From Salinisphaera hydrothermalis (lineage in GTDB: Bacteria; Pseudomonadota; Gammaproteobacteria; Nevskiales; Salinisphaeraceae), in the NCBI RefSeq assembly GCF_040361195.1, contig NZ_APNE01000012.1: 64,000 bases of DNA; one strand, written 5' to 3'. The first letter of the stretch is position 1; each line of letters opens with the position of its first letter. A program made the translations under genes and the position numbers. Below the pieces are notes generated by a model. The model worked only from the letters and a program-made list of their open reading frames with translations, was not told the DNA's origin and made no database searches. Of this stretch, positions 26,374 to 35,900 are shown in pieces.

Positions 26374-27000
26374 ATGAGTCAGCACGACGAGCGCCAGACA
26401 CCACACGGCGAGCAGGATTCTGCTGCTGAGAACGCGCCGCAACCGGATATCGAGAATGTCCAGGACGGCAGTGAAGAGTATGTGGACGCCGGCAAGGCGA
26501 GCGCCGACAGTGTGGCCGAGACGGACGAACTGATGGCCGAACTCGATCAAGCCCGGGCGGAAGCCGAGCAGTACCGCGATCAGGCCGTGCGTGCCGCCGC
26601 CGAGCTCGAGAACGTGCGCAAGCGAGCGCAACGCGATGTGGAGTCCGCCCGCAAGTTCGCGATCGAGAAATTCGCATCGGAACTGCTGGGCGTGCGCGAT
26701 AGCCTCGAACTCGGTCTCAAGGCCGCCGAGGACAACCACGGCGATTTCGACAAGCTCAAGGAAGGCATGGAGATGACCAATCGCATGCTGGCTTCGAGCA
26801 TGGAAAAAGTCGGGATCGAGCCGATCAATCCGGAAGGTGAGACCTTCAATCCCGAATATCACGAAGCCGTGTCGACCCAGCCGACTGACGAGCTGGCGCC
26901 GAACACGGTCGCCTCGGTCATGCAGAAGGGCTACACCTTGAACGGCCGCGTGCTTCGCGCCGCCATGGTGACGGTCGCCAAGCCGGCCGGGGATAGTTAA
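26374..27000 (+). CDS. grpE: Nucleotide exchange factor GrpE
   Basis: A 208-residue co-chaperone that releases ADP from DnaK. An acidic disordered N-terminus (about 1-45) leads into the long coiled-coil helix (ARAEAEQYRDQAVRAAAELENVRKRAQRDVES region), then the conserved GVRDSLELGL-like segment and the C-terminal beta domain with FNPEYHEAVSTQPT and VMQKGYTLNGRVLRAAMVTVAKP. First gene of the heat-shock group, with a sigma-32-like promoter in front and another between it and dnaK. Confidence 0.96.
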   Translation: MSQHDERQTPHGEQDSAAENAPQPDIENVQDGSEEYVDAGKASADSVAETDELMAELDQARAEAEQYRDQAVRAAAELENVRKRAQRDVESARKFAIEKFASELLGVRDSLELGLKAAEDNHGDFDKLKEGMEMTNRMLASSMEKVGIEPINPEGETFNPEYHEAVSTQPTDELAPNTVASVMQKGYTLNGRVLRAAMVTVAKPAGDS

Positions 27001-27016
27001 AAAGCAGCGCGGGCTG

Positions 27017-27045
27017 CTTGAAAAGCCAAGGGCGTCGCCCCAAAT
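27017..27045 (+). promoter_or_regulatory. Sigma-32-like heat-shock promoter of dnaK
   Basis: CTTGAAA (27017-27023), 14 bp, then CCCCAAAT (27038-27045): a very good match to the RpoH consensus, 70 bp before the dnaK start codon. Confidence 0.75.
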
Positions 27046-27114
27046 CGTTTGTCAAGCAAAGTTTTGAGCCGCTGCCAACGCAGCGCAAATTGAAGAATCA
27101 AGAGGGACCAAGAC

Positions 27115-29070
27115 ATGGGCAAGATCATCGGTATCGACCTGGGCACCACCAACTCGTGCGTGGCGGTGCTGGAAGGTGACACGCCGAAAGTTATCGAGAA
27201 CGCGGAAGGCGAGCGCACCACGCCGAGCGTCGTCGCGTTTACCGACGACAACGAAACCCTGGTTGGCCGTCCGGCCAAGCGCCAGGCCGTCACCAACCCG
27301 ACGAACACGCTGTACGCGATCAAGCGCCTGATTGGCCGGACCTTCGAGGATCCGACCACGCAGAAGGATATCGAGTCTGTCCCGTATCAGATCGTCAAGG
27401 CCGACAACGGTGACGCCTGGGTGCAGGTCGGTGACAAGAAGATGGCGCCGCCCGAGATCTCGGCCAAAGTGCTGCAGAAGATGAAGGCCACCGCCGAAGA
27501 TTATCTCGGCGAGACGGTCACCGAAGCGGTCATCACCGTGCCGGCCTACTTCAACGACAGCCAGCGTCAGGCGACCAAGGACGCCGGCCGCATTGCCGGG
27601 CTGGACGTCAAGCGCATCATCAACGAGCCGACCGCGGCCGCGCTGGCCTATGGCCTGGACAAGAAGGGCGGTGACAAGAAGATCGCGGTCTATGACCTGG
27701 GTGGCGGTACCTTCGATATCTCGATCATCGAGGTCGCGGAAGTCGACGGCGAACACCAGTTCGAAGTGCACGCCACCAATGGCGACACCTTCCTGGGCGG
27801 CGAAGACTTCGATAACAAGATCATCGATTACATCGCCGACGAGTTCCAGAAGGAGCAGGGCGTTGATCTGCGTAAGGACAAGCTCGCCCTGCAGCGTCTG
27901 AAGGAAGCCGCCGAGAAGGCCAAAATCGAGCTGTCCTCGACCCAGCAGACCGAGGTCAACCTGCCGTACGTCACGGCCGACCAGTCGGGTCCGAAGCATC
28001 TCAACATGAAGATCACCCGCGCCAAGCTGGAAAGCCTGGTCGAAGATCTCGTGGCCCGTACGATCGACCCGTGCCGTACCGCGCTCAAGGATGCGGGCAT
28101 GAAGGCTTCGGACATCGACGACGTGATCCTGGTCGGTGGTCAGACCCGTATGCCGGCGGTGCAGGAAGCGGTGAAGAGCTTCTTCGGTCAGGACGCCCGC
28201 AAGGACGTCAACCCGGACGAAGCCGTGGCCGTGGGTGCTGCCATTCAGGGTTCGGTCCTGTCGGGCGACACCAAGGACGTGCTCCTGCTGGACGTGACCC
28301 CGCTGTCGCTCGGTATCGAGACGCTCGGCGGCAAGATGACCAAGCTGATCGAGAAGAACACCACGATCCCGACCCGCAAGTCGGAAACCTTCTCGACCGC
28401 CGAAGACAATCAGCCGGCCGTGACCGTGCACGTGCTCCAGGGTGAGCGTGAGCAGGCCAGCGCCAACAAGTCGCTGGGCCGCTTCGACCTGTCGGACATC
28501 CCGCCGGCGCCGCGCGGTACGCCGCAGATCGAAGTGACCTTCGATATCGACGCCAACGGCATCCTCAACGTGTCGGCCAAGGACAAGGCGACCGGCAAGG
28601 AACAGTCGATCCAGATTCGTGCCTCGTCCGGTCTGTCCGACGACGAGATCGAGAAGATGGTCAAGGACGCCGAAGCGCATGCCGAGGAAGATGCCAAGTT
28701 CAACGAACTGATTACGGCGCGCAACCAGGCCGATGGCCTGATCCACGGCATCGAGAAGGCCTTGCGTGATCTGGGCGACAAGGTCTCGGACGACGAGAAG
28801 AAGCCCGTCAACGACGCCATCGCCGAACTGCGCACCGCGCTGGAAGGCGACGACAAGGACGACATCGAGGCCAAGACGCAGAAGCTGTCGGAAGCCTCGG
28901 CGCCGATCATGGAAAAAGCCTACAGCCAGGGTGGCGAAGGCGCCCAGGAAGGCGCTGCCGAGGCCCAGGGCGGCCAGCAGAGCCAGTCGGGTCACGGCGA
29001 CGACGACGTGGTCGATGCCGACTTCGAGGAAGTCAAGGACGACGACAAGAAGTCGGGCACTAACTCGTAA
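27115..29070 (+). CDS. dnaK: Chaperone DnaK (Hsp70)
   Basis: A 651-residue ATP-dependent chaperone. The nucleotide-binding domain has IGIDLGTTNSCVA, the VPAYFNDSQRQATKDAG segment, VYDLGGGTFDIS and ILVGGQTRMPAVQ; the substrate-binding domain follows NEAVAVGAAIQG-like DEAVAVGAAIQGSVLSG and the hydrophobic linker VLLLDVTPLSLGIET. The protein ends in an acidic tail with EEVKDDDKK, the DnaK-type C-terminus. It works with GrpE and DnaJ on either side. A strong terminator follows it, so dnaJ may be partly uncoupled. Confidence 0.98.
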   Translation: MGKIIGIDLGTTNSCVAVLEGDTPKVIENAEGERTTPSVVAFTDDNETLVGRPAKRQAVTNPTNTLYAIKRLIGRTFEDPTTQKDIESVPYQIVKADNGDAWVQVGDKKMAPPEISAKVLQKMKATAEDYLGETVTEAVITVPAYFNDSQRQATKDAGRIAGLDVKRIINEPTAAALAYGLDKKGGDKKIAVYDLGGGTFDISIIEVAEVDGEHQFEVHATNGDTFLGGEDFDNKIIDYIADEFQKEQGVDLRKDKLALQRLKEAAEKAKIELSSTQQTEVNLPYVTADQSGPKHLNMKITRAKLESLVEDLVARTIDPCRTALKDAGMKASDIDDVILVGGQTRMPAVQEAVKSFFGQDARKDVNPDEAVAVGAAIQGSVLSGDTKDVLLLDVTPLSLGIETLGGKMTKLIEKNTTIPTRKSETFSTAEDNQPAVTVHVLQGEREQASANKSLGRFDLSDIPPAPRGTPQIEVTFDIDANGILNVSAKDKATGKEQSIQIRASSGLSDDEIEKMVKDAEAHAEEDAKFNELITARNQADGLIHGIEKALRDLGDKVSDDEKKPVNDAIAELRTALEGDDKDDIEAKTQKLSEASAPIMEKAYSQGGEGAQEGAAEAQGGQQSQSGHGDDDVVDADFEEVKDDDKKSGTNS

Positions 29071-29092
29071 GACCGGGCGAATATCGTCACGC

Positions 29093-29126
29093 GCCGGGGC
29101 AGCGCCAGCCGCTGCCCCGGCATTTT
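29093..29126 (+). terminator. Intrinsic terminator after dnaK
   Basis: A perfect 12 bp GC-rich stem (GCCGGGGCAGCG / CGCTGCCCCGGC) with a 5 nt loop, followed by AUUUUUG, 23 bp past the dnaK stop. It lies between dnaK and dnaJ and may limit dnaJ read-through. Confidence 0.85.
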
Positions 29127-29200
29127 TGATTCAACGCAGGTGAAAACGGCCGGGCGACCGGTTCGGTACGAAGACAGTTGATAGCCTGCTGTTTCTCAAC

Positions 29201-29249
29201 GCCTTTGAAAATAAAAGCCAGCGCTTGTCCGTCTTTTATTTTCAAAGGC
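29201..29249. repeat. Perfect 17 bp AT-rich inverted repeat between dnaK and dnaJ
   Basis: GCCTTTGAAAATAAAAG and CTTTTATTTTCAAAGGC are exact reverse complements separated by 15 nt. The arms are far more AT-rich than the surroundings. In RNA this forms a strong stem ending 55 nt before the dnaJ start codon; there is no U-tract, so it is not a standard terminator. Role unknown. Confidence 0.8.
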
Positions 29250-29304
29250 TTCGCGGTCGATGGCAGCGGCCGTGCGGTTCAATCAGGGATCTTGGACAAC
29301 GATC

Positions 29305-30441
29305 ATGGCAAAACGCGACTACTACGAGGTTTTGGGCGTTTCGAAGAGCGCTTCACAGGACGAGATCAAGAAGGCCTACCGCCGTCTGGCCATGAAGAAT
29401 CATCCGGACCGCAATCCGGGTGACGAGGACGCCGAGGCGCGGTTCAAAGAGGCTTCCGAAGCCTACGAAGTCCTGTCCGATGATCAGAAAAAAGCCGCCT
29501 ACGATCAGTTCGGCCACGCCGGGCTGGGCGGCGCCGCCGGCGGTGGCGGATTCGGCGGCGCGGGTGCCGGCGGGTTCGGCGACATCTTTGGCGACATCTT
29601 CTCCGATATCTTCGGCGGCGGCATGGGCGGCGGACGCCAGCGGGCCGCGCGTGGCGCTGATTTGCGCTATGACCTGGACCTCGATCTGGAAACCGCGATC
29701 GAAGGCGATACGGTCGAAATCCGTATCCCGACGCTGGAACAATGCGAAGCCTGTGGCGGCGATGGGGCCGAACCCGGGTCGCCGGTCGATACCTGCGATA
29801 CCTGCAAGGGCAACGGCCAAGTGCGGATCCAGCAAGGCTTTCTGTCGATCCAGCAGACCTGTCCGGACTGCCAGGGCTCGGGCAAGAAAGTCCGAAACCC
29901 GTGCCGGAAATGTCATGGCGACGGCCGCGTGCAATCGTCCAAGACGCTGTCGGTCAAAGTGCCGCCGGGCGTCGATAACGGCGATCGCATTCGCCTGTCG
30001 GGTGAGGGCGAAGCTGGCGAAATGGGTGGCCCGGCCGGCGATCTTTACGTGCAGATCAACGTCAAGCCGCATGAGTTCTTCGTGCGCGACGGCAACAACC
30101 TGCGCGCCAATGTACCGGTCGACATGATCACGGCCGCGCTCGGCGGCGAGATCGACGTGCCGACGCTCAAGGGCAAGGTCAGCCTGCGTGTGCCGGCCGA
30201 GACCCAGTCGGGCAAAACCTTCCGGCTGCGCGGAAAGGGCGTGCAATCGGTCCGGACTTCGTCGCCCGGTGATTTGCTGGTCAAGGTGAGCGTCGAAACG
30301 CCGGTCAACTTGAACAATAAGCAGAAGAAGCTGCTCGAGGAATTCCGCGACTCGCTGGAAGAAAGCGGCCGCAGCCACAGCCCGGCGACGACCAGCTGGC
30401 TGGACAAGGCCAAGCGCTTCTTCGGCGAACATCTGAGCTGA
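29305..30441 (+). CDS. dnaJ: Chaperone DnaJ (Hsp40)
   Basis: A 378-residue co-chaperone that stimulates DnaK ATPase. J domain (1-70) with the HPD motif in MKNHPDRNPGD; Gly-rich linker (about 75-115); four zinc-binding CxxCxGxG repeats in mid-protein (CEACGGDG, CDTCKGNG, CPDCQGSG, CRKCHGDG); C-terminal peptide-binding domains after that. ATG 29305 (MAKRDYYEVLGV) is the family start; the frame is open 15 codons upstream. Followed 6 bp later by dapB. Confidence 0.97.
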   Translation: MAKRDYYEVLGVSKSASQDEIKKAYRRLAMKNHPDRNPGDEDAEARFKEASEAYEVLSDDQKKAAYDQFGHAGLGGAAGGGGFGGAGAGGFGDIFGDIFSDIFGGGMGGGRQRAARGADLRYDLDLDLETAIEGDTVEIRIPTLEQCEACGGDGAEPGSPVDTCDTCKGNGQVRIQQGFLSIQQTCPDCQGSGKKVRNPCRKCHGDGRVQSSKTLSVKVPPGVDNGDRIRLSGEGEAGEMGGPAGDLYVQINVKPHEFFVRDGNNLRANVPVDMITAALGGEIDVPTLKGKVSLRVPAETQSGKTFRLRGKGVQSVRTSSPGDLLVKVSVETPVNLNNKQKKLLEEFRDSLEESGRSHSPATTSWLDKAKRFFGEHLS

Positions 30442-30447
30442 TCGGTC

Positions 30448-31254
30448 ATGACCACGCGTGTAGCAATCAACGGCGCGTCGGGCCGCATGGGCCGTGAACT
30501 GGTCGTGGCCTGTGGCAAACGCGAGGATCTGGAGCTGACCGCAGCGTTTGCCTCACCCGGCAACGATGCGCTCGGCCTGGATGTCGGTCGCCTGGCCGGG
30601 GTCGCCGAAACCGGTGTGAAACTGGCCGACTCCAGCACCATGGGCGCGACGGATTTCGACGTGCTGGTCGATTTCTCGCTGCCCGATCCGTCGATTGCGG
30701 CCCTGCGTGTCTGTCGCGACAAGGGCGCGGCGATGGTCATCGGCACCACGGGTTACGCGCGCGAACAGCAGGCCGAGATCGACGCGGCGGCCGCCGACAT
30801 TGCGATCGTGCAGGCGCCGAATTACAGCGCCGGGGTCAATCTCTCGCTGGATCTCGTGCGGCGTGCGGCGGCTGCGCTCGGCGACGATTTCGATATCGAG
30901 ATCATCGAAGCCCATCATCGTCACAAGGTGGATGCGCCGTCGGGAACCGCGCTCAAGCTGGGCGAAGTGGCGGCCGAAGCCACCGGGCGTCATCTCGATG
31001 AATGCGCCGTCTATGCACGCCAAGGCCATACCGGCGCCCGCGATCGCAATACCATCGGTTTTTCGACCGTACGCGGCGGCGATATCGTCGGCGAGCATAC
31101 GGTGATGTTCGCGGGCGAGGGCGAGCGCATCGAAATCACGCACAAGGCGAGTTCTCGCCAGACTTTTGCCGGTGGCGCGATGCGCGCGGCAGTCTGGGCG
31201 GCCGAACAACGCGCCGGGCACTACGACATGGGCGACGTGCTGGGTCTGTCGTAG
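30448..31254 (+). CDS. dapB: 4-hydroxy-tetrahydrodipicolinate reductase
   Basis: A 268-residue enzyme of lysine and diaminopimelate synthesis, using NAD(P)H. The Rossmann motif INGASGRMGREL opens the protein; VIGTTGY, the catalytic EIIEAHHRHKVDAPSGTALKLGE (histidine pair and lysine) and the C-terminal FAGEGERIEITHKASSRQTFAGGA complete the signature. Six bases separate it from dnaJ, so it probably rides on the heat-shock transcript; carA follows after 92 bp. Confidence 0.96.
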   Translation: MTTRVAINGASGRMGRELVVACGKREDLELTAAFASPGNDALGLDVGRLAGVAETGVKLADSSTMGATDFDVLVDFSLPDPSIAALRVCRDKGAAMVIGTTGYAREQQAEIDAAAADIAIVQAPNYSAGVNLSLDLVRRAAAALGDDFDIEIIEAHHRHKVDAPSGTALKLGEVAAEATGRHLDECAVYARQGHTGARDRNTIGFSTVRGGDIVGEHTVMFAGEGERIEITHKASSRQTFAGGAMRAAVWAAEQRAGHYDMGDVLGLS

Positions 31255-31346
31255 GCTCCAATACCCCGGACGGCTGGCGGCGCAGCCGGTGAATCGATAT
31301 ACTCTCGCCGCCTTGCGGCCTGTGTCATCCAGTATTGGAGTCCCCA

Positions 31347-32474
31347 TTGCGCCCGAAAGCCGTACTTGCGCTCGAAGACGGAAGTATTTTTCGCGGCCGC
31401 GCCATTGGTGCGAGCGGCCGTACGATCGGAGAGGTGGTATTCAATACCGCCATGACGGGATATCAGGAAATCCTGACCGACCCGTCCTACCGACAGCAGA
31501 TGGTCACCCTGACCTATCCCCACATCGGCAATACCGGCACCAACGGCGAGGATATCGAATCCGCTGGCGTGCAAGCCGCCGGCCTGATCATTCGTGAAGT
31601 CCCGCGCGCGCCCAGCAACTGGCGCAGTGACAACGGTCTGATCGCCTATCTGGAAGCCAATGGCATCGTCGGCATCGGCGATATCGATACGCGGCGCCTG
31701 ACGCGTCTGTTGCGCGAAAAAGGTGCCCAGAACGGCGCCATCTTCGCGGGCGACGATATCGACGAGGACGAAGCGATCGCCGCCGCTCGAGCGTTCCCCG
31801 GTCTGAAAGGCGCCGATCTGGCTGCTGACGCCGGCACCCGCGAATCCTATACCTGGACCGAAGGCACCTGGATCGGTCCGAACGACCTGCACAGTCCGGC
31901 CGAGCCGCGGTTTTCGGTCGCGGTGTATGACTACGGCGTGAAGTTCAATATTCTGCGCCGGCTGGTGGATTGCGGCGCGAAAGTGACGGTCGTGCCGCCG
32001 AAGACCCCGGTCGACGAAGTGCTCGACATGGGCGTGGACGGCGTGCTGCTTTCCAACGGGCCCGGCGACCCCGAACCCTGCGACTATGCCATCGCGACCT
32101 GCCGCGAGCTGATCGAGCGCAAATTCCCGACGTTCGGTATCTGTCTTGGCCATCAGATTCTGGGGCTGGCGGCCGGCGGCCAGAGCCTGAAAATGAAGTT
32201 CGGCCATCACGGAGCGAACCATCCGGTACTGGATGTGGCGTCGGGCGAGGTGATGATCACCAGCCAGAACCACGGCTTCGCGATCGACGAAAACAGCCTG
32301 CCGGAGAACGTCCGCGTGACGCACCGGTCGCTGTTCGACCAGACCCTCCAGGGGATGGAGATGATCGATGCGCCGGTGTTTTCCTTCCAGGGGCACCCGG
32401 AAGCGAGCCCCGGCCCGCACGATGTCGGGCCGTTGTTCGAGCGGTTCATCCGCCTGATGGAAGCGCATCGATAG
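31347..32474 (+). CDS. carA: Carbamoyl-phosphate synthase small subunit
   Basis: A 375-residue glutaminase subunit that passes ammonia to CarB. N-terminal domain with LALEDGSIFRGRAIGA and GYQEILTDPSY; C-terminal class I amidotransferase domain with the nucleophile Cys in FGICLGHQILGLA and the His-Glu pair in FSFQGHPEASPGP. I chose TTG 31347 because GGAG lies 6 bases upstream and the product then starts like other CarA proteins; TTG 31335 is the longer choice. The TAG stop overlaps the left inverted repeat of a small cassette that separates carA from carB. Confidence 0.95.
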   Translation: MRPKAVLALEDGSIFRGRAIGASGRTIGEVVFNTAMTGYQEILTDPSYRQQMVTLTYPHIGNTGTNGEDIESAGVQAAGLIIREVPRAPSNWRSDNGLIAYLEANGIVGIGDIDTRRLTRLLREKGAQNGAIFAGDDIDEDEAIAAARAFPGLKGADLAADAGTRESYTWTEGTWIGPNDLHSPAEPRFSVAVYDYGVKFNILRRLVDCGAKVTVVPPKTPVDEVLDMGVDGVLLSNGPGDPEPCDYAIATCRELIERKFPTFGICLGHQILGLAAGGQSLKMKFGHHGANHPVLDVASGEVMITSQNHGFAIDENSLPENVRVTHRSLFDQTLQGMEMIDAPVFSFQGHPEASPGPHDVGPLFERFIRLMEAHR

Positions 32475-32915
32475 TCCGCAAATAAACGCAAGATGAGCGC
32501 AAATGAAGACAATATCTCCAGGCGCGTCATCGGTTGTGCATTTGCGGTCAGTAACGAGCTCGGCGCGGGCTTTCTAGAGAATGTCTAGGAAAGCGCGCTG
32601 GCGGTAGAACTTGGCAAACAGAATATCCGATTCGAGAAGCAGAAAGCGCTCGATGTCTATTACAGCGGAACGATCGTCGGTCGCTACATCGCCGATCTGA
32701 TCATCGACGATAGGCTGATTCTCGAAGTGAAAGCGCTTTCGGCGATCACGCCGACGCATGAAGCGCAGCTGATGAATTATTTGCAGGCGACCGGTATTAC
32801 CGTTGGTTTGCTGTTGAATTTTGGAACGCCGCGGTTGGGCGTGAAACGGATCGTCAAGTCATACGACGACTCGATCGTGATCTGATTCGCGCCCATTTGC
32901 GTTTACTTGCGGACT
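32473..32915. mobile_element. Inverted-repeat-flanked GxxExxY cassette between carA and carB
   Basis: A 443 bp unit bounded by imperfect terminal inverted repeats: 32473-32504 and 32885-32915 match over 31-32 nt with three substitutions and one gap. The left arm starts inside the carA stop codon and contains the start codon of the enclosed reading frame; the right arm starts in that frame's stop codon and ends 7 bp before the carB ATG. The arms consist of short CGCAAA/TTTGCG units. The tight fit suggests insertion into a pre-existing carAB operon without breaking either gene. No transposase is present, so movement would need help from elsewhere. Confidence 0.75.
32493..32885 (+). pseudogene. 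GxxExxY family protein (PD-(D/E)XK nuclease-like), amber-interrupted
   Basis: Reading through one TAG gives 130 residues typical of the GxxExxY family: RRVIGCAFAVSNELGAGFLE, then FEKQKALDVYYSGTIVG, the nuclease-like core YIADLIIDDRLILEVKAL (Asp and ExK) and THEAQLMNYLQATGITVGLLLNFG with VKRIVKS at the end. The motif for which the family is named should read G-F-L-E-N-V-Y; here the tyrosine codon is TAG (32586-32588), one base from TAT/TAC. Everything else is in frame, so the loss is recent or the codon is suppressed. A restart inside the frame would lack the N-terminal helix. Family function is not established. Confidence 0.85.
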
Positions 32916-32922
32916 GAGAAAT

Positions 32923-35900
32923 ATGCCCAAGCGCACCGACCTAAAAAGCATTCTCGTGATCGGCGCCGGCCCGATCGTGATCGGCCAGGCCTGCGAGTTC
33001 GACTACTCCGGCATGCAGGCCTGCAAGGCGCTCAAGGACGAAGGCTTTCGCGTCATCCTGGTGAACTCCAATCCGGCCACGATCATGACCGATCCGGAAA
33101 CGGCGGATGCGGTCTACGTCGAGCCGATCACCTGGCAAACGGTCGCCAAGATCATCGCCAAGGAAAAGCCGGACGCGCTATTGCCCACCATGGGCGGCCA
33201 GACTGCGCTGAACTGTGCCCTCGATCTGTTCTACAACGACGTGCTTAAAGAGCACGGCGTGGAAATGATCGGCGCCTCGCGCGATGCCATCGACATGGCC
33301 GAGGACCGCAACGCGTTCCGCGAGGCGATGACCGAAATCGGGCTCAAGACGCCCGAGTCCAAGACCGTGCACACCATGGCCGAGGGCGAGGAAGTCCAGG
33401 CGCGTATCGGTTTCCCGATCATCATGCGGCCGTCGTTCACGTTGGGTGGCACCGGCGGCGGTATCGCCTACAACAAGGAAGAGTTCGAGGATCTGCTTTC
33501 GCGCGGCCTCGAACTGTCGCCGACCAATGAAGTTCTGCTCGAGCAGTCGGTGCTCGGCTGGAAGGAATACGAGATGGAAGTGGTCCGCGACCATGCGGAC
33601 AACTGCATCATCATCTGTGCGATCGAGAACATCGACGCCATGGGCGTGCATACCGGCGACTCGATTACGGTTGCGCCGGCCCAGACGCTGACCGACCGTG
33701 AATATCAGGTCATGCGCGACGCCTCGCTGGCTTGTCTACGCAAGATCGGTGTTGATACCGGTGGCTCGAACGTGCAGTTCGCGATCGATCCCGATAGCGG
33801 CGACATGATCATCATCGAGATGAATCCGCGCGTGTCGCGTTCCTCGGCGCTGGCCTCGAAAGCGACCGGCTTTCCGATCGCCAAGGTCGCGGCCAAGCTG
33901 GCGGTCGGCTATACGCTGGACGAGTTGCAGAACGAAATCACCGGCGGTGCGACCCCGGCCTCCTTCGAGCCGTCGATCGATTATGTCGTCACCAAGATGC
34001 CGCGCTTCACCTTCGAGAAGTTCCCGGCGGCCGATGATCGCCTGACCACCCAGATGAAGTCGGTGGGCGAGGCGATGGCGATCGGCCGCAACTTCCAGGA
34101 GTCGCTACACAAGGCAATGCGCAGCCTGGAGATCGGCTCGGATGGTTTCGAGCCGAAGCTCGACGATGTCAGCACCGATGCCGCACGAGACACGCTGCGC
34201 AGCGAGCTGTCCACGCCGCGCTATGATCGGATCTGGTACATCGGCGATGCCTTCCGGGCCGGCTTTACGGTCGACGAGGTGCACCAGCTTACGCATATCG
34301 ACCCGTGGTTCCTCGACCAGATTGCGGAACTCATCGAGATGGAGGGCGAGCTCGCTCACTCGACCATCGGCGACCTGGATGCGGATACGTTGCGCGCCTA
34401 CAAGCGCAAGGGTTTCTCCGATCTGCGTCTCGCGACGCTGCTGGGCTGCGACGAATTCGCCGTACGTCGCGCGCGTCTGACGCACGGCATTGTCCCGGTC
34501 TACAAGCGCGTGGATTCCTGCGCGGCCGAATTCCCCACGGCCACCGCTTATCAATATTCCTCTTATGACGAGGAATCCGAGGCCAATCCGACGGATCGCG
34601 ACAAGATCATGGTGCTCGGCGGCGGGCCCAACCGCATTGGTCAGGGGATCGAGTTCGACTATTGCTGTGTCCATGCCGCGCTTGCCATGCGCGAAGACGG
34701 CTACGAGACCATTATGGTCAACTGTAACCCGGAGACGGTCTCGACCGACTACGACACCTCGGATCGCTTGTATTTCGAGCCGCTGACGTTCGAAGACGTC
34801 ATGTCGATCATCGACGTCGAAAAGCCCAAAGGCGTGATCGTGCAGTACGGCGGCCAGACGCCGCTCAAGCTCGCACGGCGGCTCGAGGCGGCGGGCGCGC
34901 CGATCATCGGCACCACGCCGGACTCCATCGATCTGGCCGAGGATCGCGATCGCTTCCTCAACCTGGTGAACAAGCTCGGGCTGAAGCAGCCGGCCAACCG
35001 CTCGGCGCGCTCCGAGGCCGAGGCCATGCGCCTGGCCGAGGAAGTCGGCTTTCCCATGGTCGTGCGTCCGTCCTATGTGCTCGGCGGCCGCGCCATGGAA
35101 ATCGTCTACGAGCCGGAGGATCTGCAGCAATACATGTCGGCGGCGGTGAAAGTGTCACCGGATTCGCCGGTGTTGCTGGATCGCTTCCTCGAAGACGCGA
35201 TCGAGCTCGATGTGGATGCGGTGTGCGACGGCACCGATGTCTTTATCGGCGGCATCATGGAGCATATCGAGCAGGCTGGCGTGCATTCCGGCGATTCCGC
35301 CTGCAGTCTGCCGCCATACAGCCTCGGTGCCGAGGTGCTGGACGAAGTACGACGCCAGACCGCGGCTTTGGCCAAGGGCCTGTCGGTGGTCGGGCTGATG
35401 AACGTGCAATTCGCGATTCGCGGCGGCGAGGTCTATCTGCTCGAGGTCAACCCGCGTGCTTCGCGCACCGTGCCTTTTGTCTCGAAAGCATCCGGCATGC
35501 CGCTGGCCAAGATCGCGGCGCGCTGCATGGCCGGGCAGTCGCTCGTCGAGCAAAATGCGGGGGCGGAGCGCAAGCTGCCGCACTTCGCGGTCAAGGAAGC
35601 GGTGTTCCCGTTTTCCAAGTTCCCGACCGTCGATCCGCTGCTTGGCCCGGAAATGAAGTCCACCGGCGAAGTAATGGGTGTCGGCAAGACTTTCGGCGAA
35701 GCATTCGCCAAGTCGCAGCTTGCCAGCGGGGTCGGCTTGCCGGAAGCCCCGGGCGTGGCACTGATTACCGTGCGCGACGCCGACAAGCCGCTGGCGGTCG
35801 ATATGGCGCGCGAGTTGGTCGCGGCTGGCTTCACGCTGGTCGCCACTCGAGGGACCGCCACCGCCCTGACCGACGCCGGGATTGAGTGTACGGCGGTGAA

